64,000 nt of DNA from CAYLPJ01 sp964385465. GTDB lineage: Bacteria; Planctomycetota; Phycisphaerae; SM23-33. The translations under genes and the position numbers were made by a program. The notes below the pieces were generated by a model that was not told the origin of the DNA, did no database searches, and was given only the letters and a program-made list of their open reading frames with translations. Each line of letters begins with the position of its first letter. Position 1 is the stretch's first letter. Below are positions 8,196 through 23,100 of the stretch, one piece after another. The DNA lies in contig CAYLPJ010000028.1 of the NCBI GenBank assembly GCA_964385465.1, positions 1 through 64,000 of the forward strand. The letters run 5' to 3'.

Positions 8196-11100
8196 TCACA
8201 GCGGCAGATTCAGCGGGTCCATGTTCGGCGGGGCCAGGATGTCCGCCAGTTCGCCGACGGGCTCAGCGGCATCGCTCTCAACGAGCGCCACATCGTCGGT
8301 GCCGGCGGGGCTTGCGGTGGCGACCAGCGGGCTCGACTCGGGTTGGGGCAAGAACAGCACGGCCGGCAGGACATCCGGGGAAACCGGCTCGGCGCTGAGG
8401 GGGATTGACAGCGGCTCGGGGCCTTGCGAACTGCCTGTCGGTGCGGCGAGCGCCAGCGGCTCGGCGTCGTCCAAGGGCGAACTGAGCAGTTGGCTCTCCG
8501 GCGCGGGCGGCGCCGGGGGGAGGGGGGGCAGCTCGCCGGACGGCAGGCCGCGGCCCCAGTTGAGCTTGAGCTGGATGTAGTCCCTGGCGTTGACCCGGCC
8601 GTCGGCGTTGAAGTCCCCGGTCACGGCGAACGAGGACCCGAAGGCGTCTTTGAGCGCCAGCAGATCTCCGCGTCCGACTTCGCCGTCGCCGTCGGCATCG
8701 GCGGGCAGGACGCTGAACTCCAGGACGAACGCGCCTCCGGGATCGCCGTTGCCGGTGGGATACGCCCCCAGCAGCTCGCCATCCAGCGCACGGCCGGGGC
8801 CGTCGATCACCGTGTCCGCAAGGGTCAGCCGCAGCTTGTCCGCCCCCAGCGGCTGGGAGAGCGTCCAGACGGCGGTGCATGTGGCGGGGTCGTAGTCGAA
8901 GCCGGAGAAAGCGTAGACAGGGACGTTGACGCCGATGAGTTGGAGGTCGTCGGCTGCCACTGTTACGTCGCGGCTGAAGGTGATGCTGATGCGGTCGGCA
9001 GTGGCCCAGGCCACCGGCTCCAGCGGGGCGTCGGGGGGCAAGCTGGCACCGCCCGGACTGCCCAGCCCGCGGGCCGACAGGACGTGCGTGAACGAGCGGC
9101 TCCATGCGGATCCGCCTGCCTGGACGTCCACGACGGCCGGCGCGCCGGTACGAACCTGCAGGGCCCCGTCGACGCCGGTCATCGGAAGGCGCCCTTCGTT
9201 GAGTCCCGTGCCTTGCGGCGCAAGCGGAATGGCGGTGTCGGTGGCGGTGGGGGAGACAGTGAAGGCCAGGTCCACCACCGGCCCGGCCGGGGCCGTGAGG
9301 GGCGCCGGGCTGAACGCCGTCAGATAGAGCATGCCGGCGTCGTCGTCGGCCCTGGCTTCGAGGTGCCATGTTTCAGCCAGGCCGACGGGTGTCACGTCCT
9401 GGTCGGCCAGGTCCAACAGGGCGGTGTCGTACGGAATCGTCAGGTCGACCGCCATCAGTCCCGGCGCAGGGTCCACGTGGACCAGGGCGTGGCAGACCCC
9501 GCCGGGCCAGCCGAACGCGTCGGGGATCCGCACGATCGGGTCAGGGCCGAGGAACGACGGCGCGGCTCCCGAGGGGATGTCCGGCAGTTCGGGCACGCCG
9601 AGGCCCACCGCCTTCTTCGCGACGGTCGCGGCGTCGAGCCCGGACAGTTCGCCGTTTCCGGTGACGTCGGCCACCAAGACCGGATCAACCAGCGGGGTTG
9701 CGTCGAAGCCAGCGTCGGTTCCCGCGGCGACGCGGGCAATGAACGCGGCGTCGAGGCCGCTGTAGCCGGCGTTGCCCGTCGCGTCGCCGAGGTACAGCAC
9801 CTTGTGCATCGCCTCGTCGGCCCGCACGTCGGTGGATTCGTCCACCTGCACGTTCTCCAGCCGGAGGACTTGGGCCGCACCGTACGGCGCGTCAGCGGGT
9901 ACCGAGCCGGTGAGCGTCAGCAGGTGAGCCGTTGCGCCGCCGGTCAGCGGCGTGGCGCCGAACAGCGTGACCTGCACGCGTCCGGGCGTATCGAACGCCG
10001 CCTCGACGGACCAGCCGGCGGGCAGGTCCGCGCCGGCGGCGGTGCCCGCGGGGGTCAACAGCGCCGGATCGTAGAGCAGTTCGAAGTCCACGCTCAGCGC
10101 GCCGTCGCCACCGGTCAGGGCCAGGTCGATGGCCACGTCCTGGCCGCTGCCGCATACGGCGTCATCGATGGCCAGCACCGCGTCCGCCGGCGTGACGGCG
10201 AACGTCGCAACGTAGTCGCCGCCCGCCTGGCCGTCGGCGTCGCCGTCCAACGGGCTGCCCGCCGCGCTGGTCACCCCGCCGGGGCGGCTTGCGAGCGTCA
10301 GCGTGTAGGTGTCGGGCGCCAGGGGCCCGCCCGTGGCCACGAACGCCAGCGTCCGGTCTGCCGATGCCCAGACGAGCGATCCGTGGACCGCGCCGCCAGC
10401 GAGGCCGACGAGGGTCACGTCCGTCAGCTCGACCGGCCCGTCGTTGCCGTCGTAGAGGTTCAGCACGGACAGGTCGAGGTCGCGATTGAACGCGAGCACG
10501 GCCCCGGAAGCCGTCGGCTGCATGTCCGTCACGTGAAGCGGCGCGACGGCCACGTGGACCGTGAGCGATTCCTCGGCGAACAGGCCTCCGGGGTCGGTCG
10601 CGCGGACGGTGACCGTCGCATCGCCCGGTTCGCAGCCGATCACGGCCAATTGCAGCTTGCCGTTGGCGATCGTCGCGTCGACGAGTTGCGACGCGGTGTT
10701 GCCCGAGATGCTGTAGACGAGGGCATCGTCGGCATGGTCGGCGTCGTCGAAGACGTATCGCAGGTCGGCGTAGTCCTCGCGGACGGCTCCGCTTCCGGCG
10801 GTGGTGTCCGGGATGCCTCGAGCCACGCGCGGCGCGTCGTTCTCGGGCGTGACCGTGATCTGGAGCGTCGTGTCGGCGCGTCCGCCGTCGGGGTCGGTGG
10901 CGCGGAGGGTCACGTCGGCCGTGCCGTTCCAGTCGGGCGCGAAGGCAACCTCGACGATCCCGTTGGCGTCCACTCGCACGTCGGCCAGGCCGGGATTCGT
11001 GTGCTCGACCATGCTGAACGTCAGGTCGTCGACGGATCCGTCGGGGTCGTCGAAGACGTTGCGCAGGTCCACGTGCGAGGCCACCGGCGGGTCATCCTCG

Positions 11101-14100
11101 GCCACCACCAGCGGGGCGACGGGCTGGACAACGTTCGGGGCGTGAGGGGTGAGGGGCTCGGCGACGGTGACGAGGACTTCGCTTTCGGCGGCGCTGGACG
11201 GGTCGCGGGTGTCCACGGCACGGACGCGGAGCGTGTAGTCGCCCGCCTGCGTGTAGACGTGAGCCAGGGCGTAGCCGTAGTCGCCGGGCAGGACGCGGAC
11301 GAAGCTCTCGTCGGCGGGGTCGTAGTCGTAGTCCACGTAGACCCGGTGCGTGTCCCGCCAGCCGCAGTCCCAGACGTTCGCGTCGGCCTGGTAGACCTCA
11401 CCGGCGCGCGGGTCGTAGGTGTAGGGGTAGACATCCACGACGGGGGCGAGGTTGTCCACGTACGCGGTGGCGTGTGCGGTGGCGGTCGAGCCGCCGTCGT
11501 CGGCCACCGTCAGGGCGATCGTAAAGACCCCGTCGTCCTCGTAGGTGTGGTTTCCGTGGATGTCGAAGGTCGGCCAGGTCTCACCCGGCGTCGCCTGGCG
11601 GATGCCGGTGTCCGGCGTCGTGCCGTCGCCCCAGTCGATCTCCCACGTCCAGCTCTCCGAGCCGGTCGGGGCGTAGTCGGTCCACGACCCGAGCTGAATG
11701 TTCCAGAGATACTCCCCTTCCTCGCCGTACACCGAGCCGGCGGAGACCAGGTTCGGAACGTACGGCTGGACGGTCAGGTTGATCTCCCCGTAGCCCACCC
11801 CGCCGTCGCCGTCGTCGAGCGTCAGCCGGACGGTGTAGTCCCCGGCCGTCGTCGGCCGATACGCGAGCGTCGGCTCCGTCGCGCTGGCCACGAGCTGGCC
11901 CTGGTCGTCGCGGACCTCCCACAACCGTGTGACCGGGTCGACGGCCTTGGCGGGGTCCACCCAGCCGGCGCAGGAGAAGGAGAGCTGCTCGCCCTCGGTG
12001 GCGGTGCGGTCGCCGCCGATGTCGATCTGGGAGGGGGCCGTGTTGGCGACCTCGACGGTCCCCGTCCGGACGGTCTGGCCGCTGTCGTCGTCGCGGACGG
12101 TCAGCGTCACCGTGTAGGTGCCGTCGTCGGCGTACGCGTGCGCCGCTTCGCGGGTCGTGGCGGCCGGGCTGCCGTCACCGAAGTCCCACTCGTAGGTCAA
12201 CGGGTCGGCCGGAGCGTCCGAGGCACCGCAGGAGAACTGTCCCTGCTGAGTTTCCCCGAGGCCCGTCGGGAGCTGGAACGAGTACACCGACGGGTCCGCG
12301 TTTGCCACGTACGCCGTCCCGTACGCCTCCGCCGTGGCGCCGTCGTCGTCGGTGACGTGGAAGACCGCGTCGTATTGGCCGTCCTCGTCGTAGTAGAAGC
12401 CGTACGACGCGTCGAGCGTGGCGGTGTGGGTGGTATCGTTGACAGAGAACAGCCCGTGATCCAGCGGGCAAGGCCCCGAGCCATCGCCGGGATCCACGGC
12501 GAAGCTCCAGAGGTGTGCCGTCGCGGCCGTGAGCTGGCCGGACGGGTCCGTGACGGTGAAGACCAGCGGGGCGACCGCATCGTTTTCGTCGCCGTAGAAG
12601 GACGGCGTCATGTCGGCGAACGGTGCGACGCCTTCCACGACCACCCAGAAGGAACTCGTATCCGGGTCGCCCTCGCCGGCGGAACTGACAGTCACCGTGC
12701 AGCGGTGCTCGCCCAGCTCGTGGTAGACGTGGGACAGCGGGAGCGAGCGGCTGGTCGTGTCGAATTCCTCCAGCGGACTGCCGTCGCCGTAATCGACCAC
12801 GACGTGCCACGTGTCGTCCCCGCCATCGGTGATCATCGCGGTCCGCGTCAGCGCGGCGCCTTCGTCAACGGTTGCATTGCCCCAGGCCGTCACCTGCGGC
12901 GCTACGTCGGAGACGAAGACCTCGAAGCTGTCGGTGTACGTCCCGCCCGGCGCGGCGGCCGTGCATGTGACCGTAAAGACCCCGGACTGCCGCGGGGCGA
13001 ACGAGAAGCTCTGGTTCGTGGTGCTGCCGGCATCGTACGGGCCGCCGGTAACGCTCCACTGCCACGTGTAGCCGGCGCCCGGGTCGGCCACGTCGGCGCT
13101 GGAGGCGACGGCCTGGCCTTCGTCCGCCACGGCGTCCCAGCCGGCCCGCAGTTCCCGGCGGATGCCGAAATCGTGCTCCTGCACGAGCGGTTCGGAGACC
13201 AGGTTGAGTGAAGGAACCGAGGCCGGCGCCGTCCGCCGCCCCCAAGCGGGAACGACCGCATCGACCGGGTAGTTGCCGTTGGGCAGGGGTGCCAGGGCGT
13301 AGAAGCCGTTGGAGTCGGTCAGCGTCCACTGCTCGTTCGACTGCCAGATGCCGTCGGCGTTCAGATCGGCGAAGACCTTCACGTTTTCCAGCGGCAGCTC
13401 GAGGCCGTGGCCGAAGGCGCCGTCGCCGTCGGCGTCGTCGTAGATGAACCCGTAGACCCCGCGGGCGCCGCGGAGGTAGTCGAAGGTGTAGGCGTCGCTG
13501 CGCCCCTCGCCGCTGCCCGCGCCGCCGTTCTCCGTGGCCACCACGGTGATCCGATGCACCAGGTTCGTCCCCCCGGGCGCGGCGTCCAGATACAGCGTGC
13601 CGTCGGAGACCCAACCGCTGACCCCGCTGCCGGCGGGGGTGCGCACCTCGTAGACGAGCTCATCATCCGGCGGCCCGCCGGCGTTGTACATGAGGTTGTA
13701 CAGGTTGCTCAGCACCGCGTCGCCGTTGGCGTCGGCCAGCAGGGGCGGCAGCATGCTCCACGCCGGTCCCGCGTTGGCGGTGTGCTCGACGTCCGCGAAC
13801 GCGGCCCCTCGCTGCTCGATCATCTCGATCATCAGGTCGTGCGCCTGTTCGTCCAGCGGGTTGTCGCGGACGTCCAGCAGCCGCAGCGCCGGCAGGGGGG
13901 GCTCGGCGGAGACGGCCAGGATCGCGTCGGCCACCACCGTGCCTCCCGCGCCCGCCGTCGTGACCGACACGGCATTGCCCGAGGGGTCGCCCAGTTCGAA
14001 ACGCCCCAACGGCTGCCAGGGCCCCCCGACGGCCAGCCCCGACGCGCCGAACCGCTGGTTCACCGTGACGTCCGCCGACGTGACGCCGCCCACGGTGTAC

Positions 14101-17100
14101 ACCACCGACGCGCCGCTGCCCTCATGACCGTGCCACCGCGCGTAGAGGTCGTACGTGCCGCACGCGTCGCCCAGGTCCCAGCTCGCCGTGCCGTGGACCT
14201 CCCCCGGCTCGTTGGCCAGGTAGTGGTAGGCGCCCTGCCATGCGGAACTGCCCGTCCGGCTGTGCCACCACAGGTCATGGGCCGTGCTGAACGCCGGGTC
14301 GGCGTCGTCCACCACGAACGCCCCGGCCAGCGGAGACAGGTCGGTCACGCCGTTGCCTCCGAGCCGGAGGACGGCGAGGTCGTGCAGGCCCGCCAGCGGC
14401 GTTACGTCCGTTATCTGGTTGCCCGACAGGTCGAGCACAACCAGTTCCTCGAGCCCGGCGAGGTCGGCGGCGCTGAGCAGGCTCGCGTCCTGGATGCTCA
14501 ACAGCCGCAGTTGGGTCAGGGGGGCGAGGGCCTGCACGTCGTGGAGGCCCGGGTTGCCGTCCAGCAGAAGCCCGCGCAGCATGCCGAGCCCGACCGGATG
14601 CCCCGTGCCCCCTTCGACCGCCGGCGCCAGCGGGCCGAGGTACATCACGTTGTTGTCCCGCAGGTTCAGGAAGTCCATGTTGGCGGCGTGCTGAAGTCCG
14701 CCGAGGCCCGTGATGCCCAGGCCGGCCGCGTGCAGTTCGACCAGCCGCCCCATGTCGCTGGCGCGGACGGGCACGGTGAATTCGCAGCCCCGCAGGCCGA
14801 TGCCCAGTGCCTCACCGACCGCCTGGCGCAGCCCCGCGTCGTCGATTTCGACGACCGGATCGACGACGGTCGGGGGGGTGCTGATCAGCCTCTCGCCCAT
14901 CGGCGGGGGGGTGAGGGATTCGGCGGGATCGAGGTCGTGGACCTCCACGTGCTCCCCGCGGAACGTGTCGAGCCCGCTTCGGCCCCACATGCGGTCGAGG
15001 TGGGCGCCGCCGATAAGGATGTCGTCGCCGTCGCCGCCATCGAGGCGGTCGGTATCGGTGCCCGGTGTCGTCGCCCCCTGGGCGGGGGGCAGGACCTGCA
15101 CGGTCACCTCGAGCGGGACGCTGCGCGTCGGGTCGGGTTCGTAGAGGCGCAGCAGGTACTCGCCGGCCTCGAGTCCGCGCAGATCGGCTGCGGGTACACC
15201 GCGCAGGGCTACCGAGCCGTCCGCGCCATAGAGGTCGGCCAGCACGCCGCTGCTCCGCAGCCCGAGCAGCCCCGTGCCCGGCGCGACGGCCGGGGCGTCG
15301 GCGAGGACCTGCACATCCTGGGCCATCAGCCGCAGCGTCACCCGCGACCAGCCCCGCTGGAGGGCGTTGCGAACGACTTGCGTCAGGTCCGAACCGGAGA
15401 ACGTGATCCGCTGCGTCTCGTCGGCCGTGGAGACCGCTACGGTGTCAATGTACGAGGACGGGCCGGTCACGTCGCCGACGGTCACGAGCCCGTCGCCTTC
15501 GGCCCCGAGCATGTAGAGATGCACCTGCCCCGCGCCGGGCCCGCAGTCCAGGATGGTTCGCGGCTGGCGGGTGCTGCTGAACGTCCACAGCGTGGTGCCC
15601 GAGCCGACCGCCGAGTCCCCGAGCAGCCAGAGATCCTCGCCCGCGGCGGCGATCCAGGTGTCCTCGGCGGCCCAGGTTTGCGGCGCGGCCATCGCGATCG
15701 TGCCCGTGCTGAACCCCAGCGTATCCGGGCCGGGGGTGTCGGCAACGTACCAGAGCGCCTGGCCCTCGCCGGCCATGTCCGTGATGCTGCTGCCGATCTG
15801 CCCGCAGTCGCTGAGCGTTTCGCCCAGGCAACTCCAGAGGCGCGTTTCGGTGCCGGCGCCGACGACGACGTAGAGGCGCCCGTCGGCATCGAGCGTCGTT
15901 GCGCTGAACTCGGGCGTCGGCTCGGGCATTCCGGCCAGCAGGTGGGCGTGGTCCGCCTGCGGCAGCGGATACGTGCCCCCCGTCGTGCCGTCGCTGCGCC
16001 ACAGGTGCAGGTCCCAGGTCGGATCGCCCGTGCCATCGCGATCCCAGCCCAGGAAGTAGAGGGCGTCGCCAGCCACGGTCAGCGCCGTGGGCAGGCCGCT
16101 GCCGGCGCTGCAGAGGTTCATGAACCGGGCGGCGGGGCTCACGCCGTCGCAGGACCACAGCTCCGTCTTGTAGCCGGAGTCGTAGCCGCGGAAGTACAAC
16201 TCGCCGTTGAAGACCGTCGCGTGCTCCAGCAGCCAGCCCTGGGAATCCGATTCCGCGAAGGATCCCATCAGTTCGGAAGTCGGGTCGAACCCGTCGTTTG
16301 AGTACAGCTCCCAGCCCGCCCCGTCAAAGGTGGTGAAGAACAGACGCGTATCCGACGCCATCAGCGCTTCGACGCGCTCGTCATCCACTACGGCCCAGTC
16401 CTGGATGTCGTCGACAGCCACCCGCAGCATTGCCGCGCCGCTGCCCGCCTCGTAACCGAAGTAGACGTGATCGCCCAACCGCACGAGGCCCGTCGTGAAC
16501 TGGCCCGTCTCCGGCAGGTCGAGCATCTCCGTCCCCGCGGCCGTGCCGTCGGTATACCACAGTTCCTCGCTGCCACCGGACTCGGCGGCGAAGAACAGCC
16601 CCGAGCCGACCGCGAGCATCGGCCCGAAGGTCGTGCCGGCCGCCCCCGCGGTGATCTCGTCGATCAACTGCGTCCCTGCCAACGTCCCGTCGGAGACCCA
16701 CAGTTCCCGCCCCGAGCCGTCGCTTTCGGCGGTGAAGTAGAACCGTCCGTCGGCCGGGACGATCTCCGCCGGCGCGTGGAAGCCGCTGACCGGGAGGATC
16801 CGCCCGTCCAGCTCGAGCGTGACGTTCTCCAGGACGGCCGGATCGGCGGCGGCCTCCAGGAGGCTTGCCAGGTCGACCTCCAGCACGCCGTGGTAGTCGG
16901 CGTCGGAGAACGTCCCGAGGCGCATCTCACTGACGGTCGTCGCGCTCATGGAGTCGACATCGACGTGCCCCGCGACGCCGCCAAGGCAGACCGACCGGTC
17001 GTTGACGGCTCGGGGCAGCACGCGGAGCAGGTCGCCCGGCTGGGCGTCGCCCAGCGTGCGGAAGCGGTACCACTGCTCGTGCTGGTCGGCGGGCCAGGAG

Positions 17101-20100
17101 TGCGTGTACTCGACGGGCTGGCCCGTGCCGGCGTCGATCAGCACCCCGCCGACGCCGGGGAAGCTGCGGTTGTCGATCGGCTCGGGGGCGAGCCAGTCCG
17201 GCAGGGCGAGCCGGCGGGGCGAGCCATGGATCGCGTAAATGCTGCCCGCATGCGCGAGCGGCTGTGCCCCGAGCCCGTCGGCGTAGCCGGCGCCGACCAG
17301 GACGTCGTCGCACCCGTCGGCGTCCAGATCGATCCCGCCGGCCCGGCTGAGCGTGCCGAACCAGTCCCCGCTGACGGGCCCGGCGACGGTGGCGACGTCC
17401 GTAAGCCCGTCGGCGTCCAGGTCCGCCCCGTCGAGGGAGAGCATCACCTCTCCGCCGCGGCCCGCCAGGTCCCAGACGATGTGCAGGCTGCCCTGCACGC
17501 GGGAGTCCACGAGCGTTCCGTCGACGCTGATCGTCTGGCCGAGGAAGCCGACGGCCAGGTCGGCCGCGCCGTCGCCGTCGAAGTCGCCGCCGGCGACGCT
17601 GACGGCGCCGGTGACCTCGGCTTCCTCCGGCAGGCTGCCCGGCGCGTGACGCCACAGCGCGACGTCGGCATCGGCCGACCGCAGCGGCGTGGCGTCGGCG
17701 GGCGGCACGGCGGCGGGGGAGCCGTAGAAGACCAGCAGCCCGGCCTCGTCACCGTGGCTGCCGCCCTCGCCGGCGTCGAGGAGGACGAAGTCCGCGTAGC
17801 CATCGCGATTGACGTCTGCCAGCGACACGACCTCGGTGCCGAGCGCCCAGTCCTGCACGAGGCATCGGGCGTCGCCGTCGTCGCCGACGGTGACCACGCC
17901 GGTCGCGCCGCCGGCGACGACGTACAGGCGGTCCACGTAGCGGTCGTCCTCGCCGGCGGTTGACAGGCGGTACTCGCCGGTCCGCAGAACGAGCACGTCG
18001 TCCCGCCCGTCGCCGTCCACGTCGGCGACGGCGGTGCGGATGCCGGCCGAGGGGACGCGTTCGATGGACCAGTCCGCGGCGGCATCCCCCAGGAGCTGCT
18101 GCTTGACACCCGAGGTGTCGCTCGTCGTCTCCCGCAGGAAGGCCGTCGCCGAGTCGACGGGCGAACCCGTCTGCAACGCCGCAGCCACGCTCTCGCCCGT
18201 GAGTACCCGCGCGAAGTACCCCGTCGGGCCGGCCTGGGGGAAGCTGATCATCAAGTCCGCGTTGCCCCCGCCGTCATGATCCAGAATCGTTGCGGCCAGG
18301 GCGCCCTGCGGATAAATGCTGTCGGGAACCGTCGCAACCAGCGGCAGTTCGGACAGCGCCACGCTTCGCTCCGGCCGGGTCGTCCCGGCCAGCAGCGCCA
18401 CCTCCGTTCGCGAGTCGCCGCCGCTGTAGCGGTGGAAGGCGATGTCGGCCAAGCCGTCGCCTGTGACGTCACCGACGCCTTCGCCGACCGACCAGCCATT
18501 CAGATCGATGATGATCTGGGCGGCGTCCGCGACGGACTGCACGCCCGCCAGCCGCACGGGCCCGAGCAGGATGCAGGCGGTCTCGTAGCCGTGGACGAGG
18601 ACGTCCTCAAACCCGTCGCCGTTGACGTCGCCGACCGGGCGGTTGCCGGCCAGGCCCTCCAGCGCGGTCGAGCCGGTCACACGACCCGCCATGCCGATGT
18701 CGCGGTCGCCGGCGTTGAGGTCCATGTCGGTCGCGCCGGCGGGATCGGTCAGGCGGGGGCTGGCCAGCGGCAGCTCGAACGCCTCGGCCGCCGGAAGCGG
18801 CGGCGTGGCGGCGTCGATCAGTTCCCGGGCGTGGAACACGTGGGAAGCGGCCCCCCAGCGGTCGGGCAGGCCGAAGTCGGCCTCGCCGTCGCCGTTGACG
18901 TCGCCCAGGGCGACGGGGCCTCCGGCCAACAGCGAGCCATTCTCTGCGGCGTACCACGGCCGGGCGGGTTCGAGGACCATGTTGGGCGCGTCGAACGCCT
19001 CCGGCGCGGTCCAGTCGCGGCCATCGGCGAGGAAGATCTCGTAGACCTGGTGCATCAACCGGGTGCCGTCCTCGCTGACGCGGTGGGTCAGCTCCCGGGC
19101 GGGCGCGGCCAGATCGCCAAGGCCGTCGCAGTCCACGTCGCCGGGGGCCAGCAGGCCCAGTGCATCGACATGATGGCCGGTGGGCGCGGCGCCGGCGTTG
19201 GCGAGGAAGATCCAGCTCTCGTGGGCGGCCTGGCCTGCGCGGCGGGCGGAGACGACGAAGTCTTCCGGCGTTCCACCGCCGTCGAGATCGCCCGCCGCCG
19301 AGACGGTGAACCCGTCCGCGTCGTCGCCGAGCACGTGCTCGGAGAGCCACTGGAGATTGGCCGAGCCCGTGTTGGTCAGCAGGACCAGCTTGTCCGTGGC
19401 GCGGGTGGGGCACTTGCGACGGATGACGCCGAACTCGTCGAGCCCGTCGCCGGTGACGTCCCCGACGCACGCCACGACGCTGCCCAGCTCCCCCTCCGGG
19501 GCCAGGCCGGCGTACACGGAATACGCCATTTCGTCGCGCGGGCGCACGGACCGCAGCAGGACGTCGTCGACGTGCCAGCCCTCGAAATCGTTGAGCATCC
19601 AGCCGTTCGTGTCAAACGTGAAGCGCAGGCGCAGCGTGTCCCCGGCGTCGAAGCCGCCGAGGTCCGCGCACGCCCACTGCCAGGCCCCCGTGCCGTCCAG
19701 CAGCCCCTCGCCGTCGTTGCTGAAGATGCGGACGCCGGGCTGCCAACCCAGCCCGTCCGGCTTGACGTCCAGCCAGACCTCCGCCCGGTCCCAGTGCGAC
19801 GGCTCGCCCTGCGTCTGCAGGAAGTAGCTGAAGCTCAACTCGACGTGGGCCGCCGCCTCCGTCAGCGTGACCTCCGGCAGGATCAGCTCGCCTTCGCTGT
19901 GACCGACGTCGTAGTTGTGGTCGGCCGCGCCGTAATAGGCCGCCCGGCCCCCGCGGTGCCCGGCATCGTCGGCGCGGAAGTCTGCAACGGTCCAGAGCCC
20001 GCTGGCGGTCGTGCCTACCGACAGGAAGTCCTCGAAATCGGCGAACAGCAGGCCCGCGTCCGCGTCGTGCCACATGTCCGAGCGATACGTCAGGCGGGTC

Positions 20101-23100
20101 GCCCTGCCCTTGTGCTCGTCGGCGGACCAGGCCTCGCCGACGACCAGGTCGTCCCGCGAGTGGGCGTCGAGGTCCCCGGCAGCGATGGACAGCGGGAAGT
20201 CGAACGCGTTGACCACGCCGTCGGCCTCGGCGACGACGTCGATCTCGTCCGGCCAGGAGGTCCGTCCGCGGAGGTAGTACACCCCGGCGAGGCCGTACGG
20301 CTGGTCGCCGTGATTGCTGACCATGATCGCCAGGTCGTCCGGCCCGCCGAGGGAACTGCTGATGTCGCCGGAGACGATCTGGCAGCGAATCCCGAACGAC
20401 TCGCCGCTGACGGGGGCGGGCAGTTTCAGCGCGACCGTCCCTCCGCCGGACAACCGAAGGTACGCAATACTGGGCCGCACGTAGTGCTGTGGGTGGCTCT
20501 GGGCGCCGTCCGGAACGTCCTCGCTGTGCCCGAAGTGCTCTTCGGCGGCGTGGATGAAATCCGCCTTGCCGTCGGAATCGACGTCCGCCAGGGGCACCAG
20601 CACGGCACGCGCGCCCGGCCCGCCTTCGGGGTGCAAGTCGGCCGTCGACGCCGCGACGTCCGTGACGTCCCCGACGCGGCTGTCGAACTGTATCTGGTAG
20701 CGTCCCATCGGCTCGCACGGATCGTCGCTGCTCTGGCCGCTGGTGAAGCCCAGCATCGCCGCGGTGGAGTCGGCGGCGAACTCCACCGCCAGGCGTTGGC
20801 CGCCCCTGCGGGCCGACAGCACCAGCCGCTCGAGCTGCGGGTCGTAGTAGGCGAACAGGTCGGGATTCCCCAGGGCGGCAGTGAGCGATTCGGCCAGGCC
20901 GGTGAAGCTCTTGGCGGGCCCGCCGTCGGTCAGGGGCACGGAGATGGTCTGGCGGTTGCCGTTGTAGATCACGTCCAGGACGGCGTCGGCGGCGCCGTAG
21001 CCGACGGTCGGCGCCGACCCCGCGGCCACGCCGAAGCTGCGCGGGTTCACGACGTGAAGGAGGTAGTAGTCCGGGGTGCCGGCGAACTGCTCGGCCGGCG
21101 TCAGGGCCAGCGGTCGTTCCCCGTCGGTCGCGACGGCGGCGTAGAGGTACACGTTCTGCTGGTGCCCCTCGGTGGCGGTGCGCGGCAGCCAGGCGCTGTC
21201 GGTCTGCCCGGCAACGAGGTCCACGCCGTCCAGCAGGTCACGGTCCAGCGTGGTTTCGAAGACGACGCGGATCATCCCGGCGGTGAGGGTGGCGGCGTCG
21301 GCCTGGCCGAAGCTCCGCTCCGCTCGCGGTGGCGGGAGAATGTACCAGTCGCCCGCGTCGGCGGAGTTGAACGACAGGTCAACGGCCGCGCTGCCGCCGC
21401 TGGGCGCAGCCAGCAGGGCGGCGAAGGCGGCGCTGTCGTTGAGGCCGGCCTGGCCGTAGCGTTCGACGGCCTCGTAGTCGTCGCTGCTGACGCCGGCGGC
21501 GCCCAGCAGCAGGTCGTTGCCCGGGCCGCCGTAGAGTTCGTCGTTCCCTCCGCCGCCGGCGAGGAAGTCCGCCCCTCCGTCGCCGTGGATCACGTCGTCG
21601 AGGAACCCGCCGAACAGCCGGTCGTACCCGTCGCCGCCGTGAATCTCCAAGAAACCGATCGCCGCGCCTTCCTGGAGGTTGCCTTGCTTGATGCCCCACT
21701 CGCTGTCGGTCCAGCCGCTGCCGTCGGCGCGGGGGAACCGGTACTCCGGGTCGCCGCGGACCTCGTCGTCGCCGGCGCCCATCTCGAAGGTCGTCCCCTC
21801 GACGCGCTCGGCCTCGTAGTAGGCGTAACGCTGGAGATAGAGCTGCACGTCCCCCTCGGCGGCCGTGCCGACCGGCAGGCCCAGCTCGACGGCCGCGACG
21901 TCGTTGGCCGCCGCCACTTCCAGGCTGCCCCCGGGCGCCGTCGTCAGCCGCAGCCGCAATCCGTCGAGGTCGCCGCGAACCGCGCCGTCCAGGCCTTCGG
22001 CCGCCAGGGCGTCGCGGACCGCCTGGACCAGCCCCACCGCGGACCGTCCCGGTCCGGCGGGAACGTCGCCCGCCGAGTGGTCGATCATCAGCGTGTGGTT
22101 CGTTCCGTTCACGCAGAGTTTCAGCAGGGCCTGGCCGGTGAGCAGGCCGTTGTCGGGCAGGTCGGCCGTGCCGGTCAGCGCGGCGGGCGCTGCCCCCGAG
22201 GCCGTCAGGTACCGCTGATTGGCGATGTCCCAGACCAGCGAACTGACCTCGTAGCGGTGCAGGAAGCGGTTGTAGCGGATGGCCACGTGGTCCGGCACGG
22301 GGCGGTTGAGCCGGTCGGTGTCCCCGCCGAGGTAGAGCACCCGGTCGTTGCCGGCTCCGCCGTCGAAGACGTCCGCGGACGTGACGAACACCGGCGCGCC
22401 GGTCAGCCCGCTGATCGGCAGCTCGTCGGGGACGACCTGGAACACGTCGTCGCCGACCTCGCCGAACAGCAGATCGCCGGCCTGCCTGTCGCGCCCGCCG
22501 GTCAGGACGTCGTTGCCGCCGCCGCCGAAGATCCAGTCCTCGCCGGGCCCGCCGCAGAGCACGTCGTGCCCGGCGCCGCCGAGCAGTACGTCCCGCCGCT
22601 CGGCGTTGTCGCGCAGTGCCTGATCGAACGCGACCGGCGCCGCCGAACCCACCTGGACGGTCAGGTCGTACGCCGTCGGCACGGCGAGCGGGGAGCGGAC
22701 GCGGACGTAACAGGTCACGCCGGCGCCCATCCCCGTCCCGCCGGCCAGGTCGATCGCCTCCATCTCGCCGTCGCCGTCGAGGATGTACGTCTCGGCAAGC
22801 ACGTCGCCGGCGTCGCCGATCGTCGCGGCCGCCGTGACGGTGACGTCGTCCGCGGCCGCCAGGCGGAAGCTGTACCAGTCCACGTCCGACGGGTTGTCGA
22901 GGGTCAGGCCGGTGAAGGCGACCGAGCCGGCCAGGTCGCACGCGTCGGCGTACTGCCCGGCCCGCAGGCCGAGCAGAACGGCGGCGTCGCTGTCGTTGAC
23001 GCCGAGAACACTCAGCCAGCCGTCCGGCCCGACGGCGGTGGGGCGCAGTCCGAGGGCCCCGTCCACGTTCTCGGCGACGACCAGCCCGGCCAGGGCCGAA

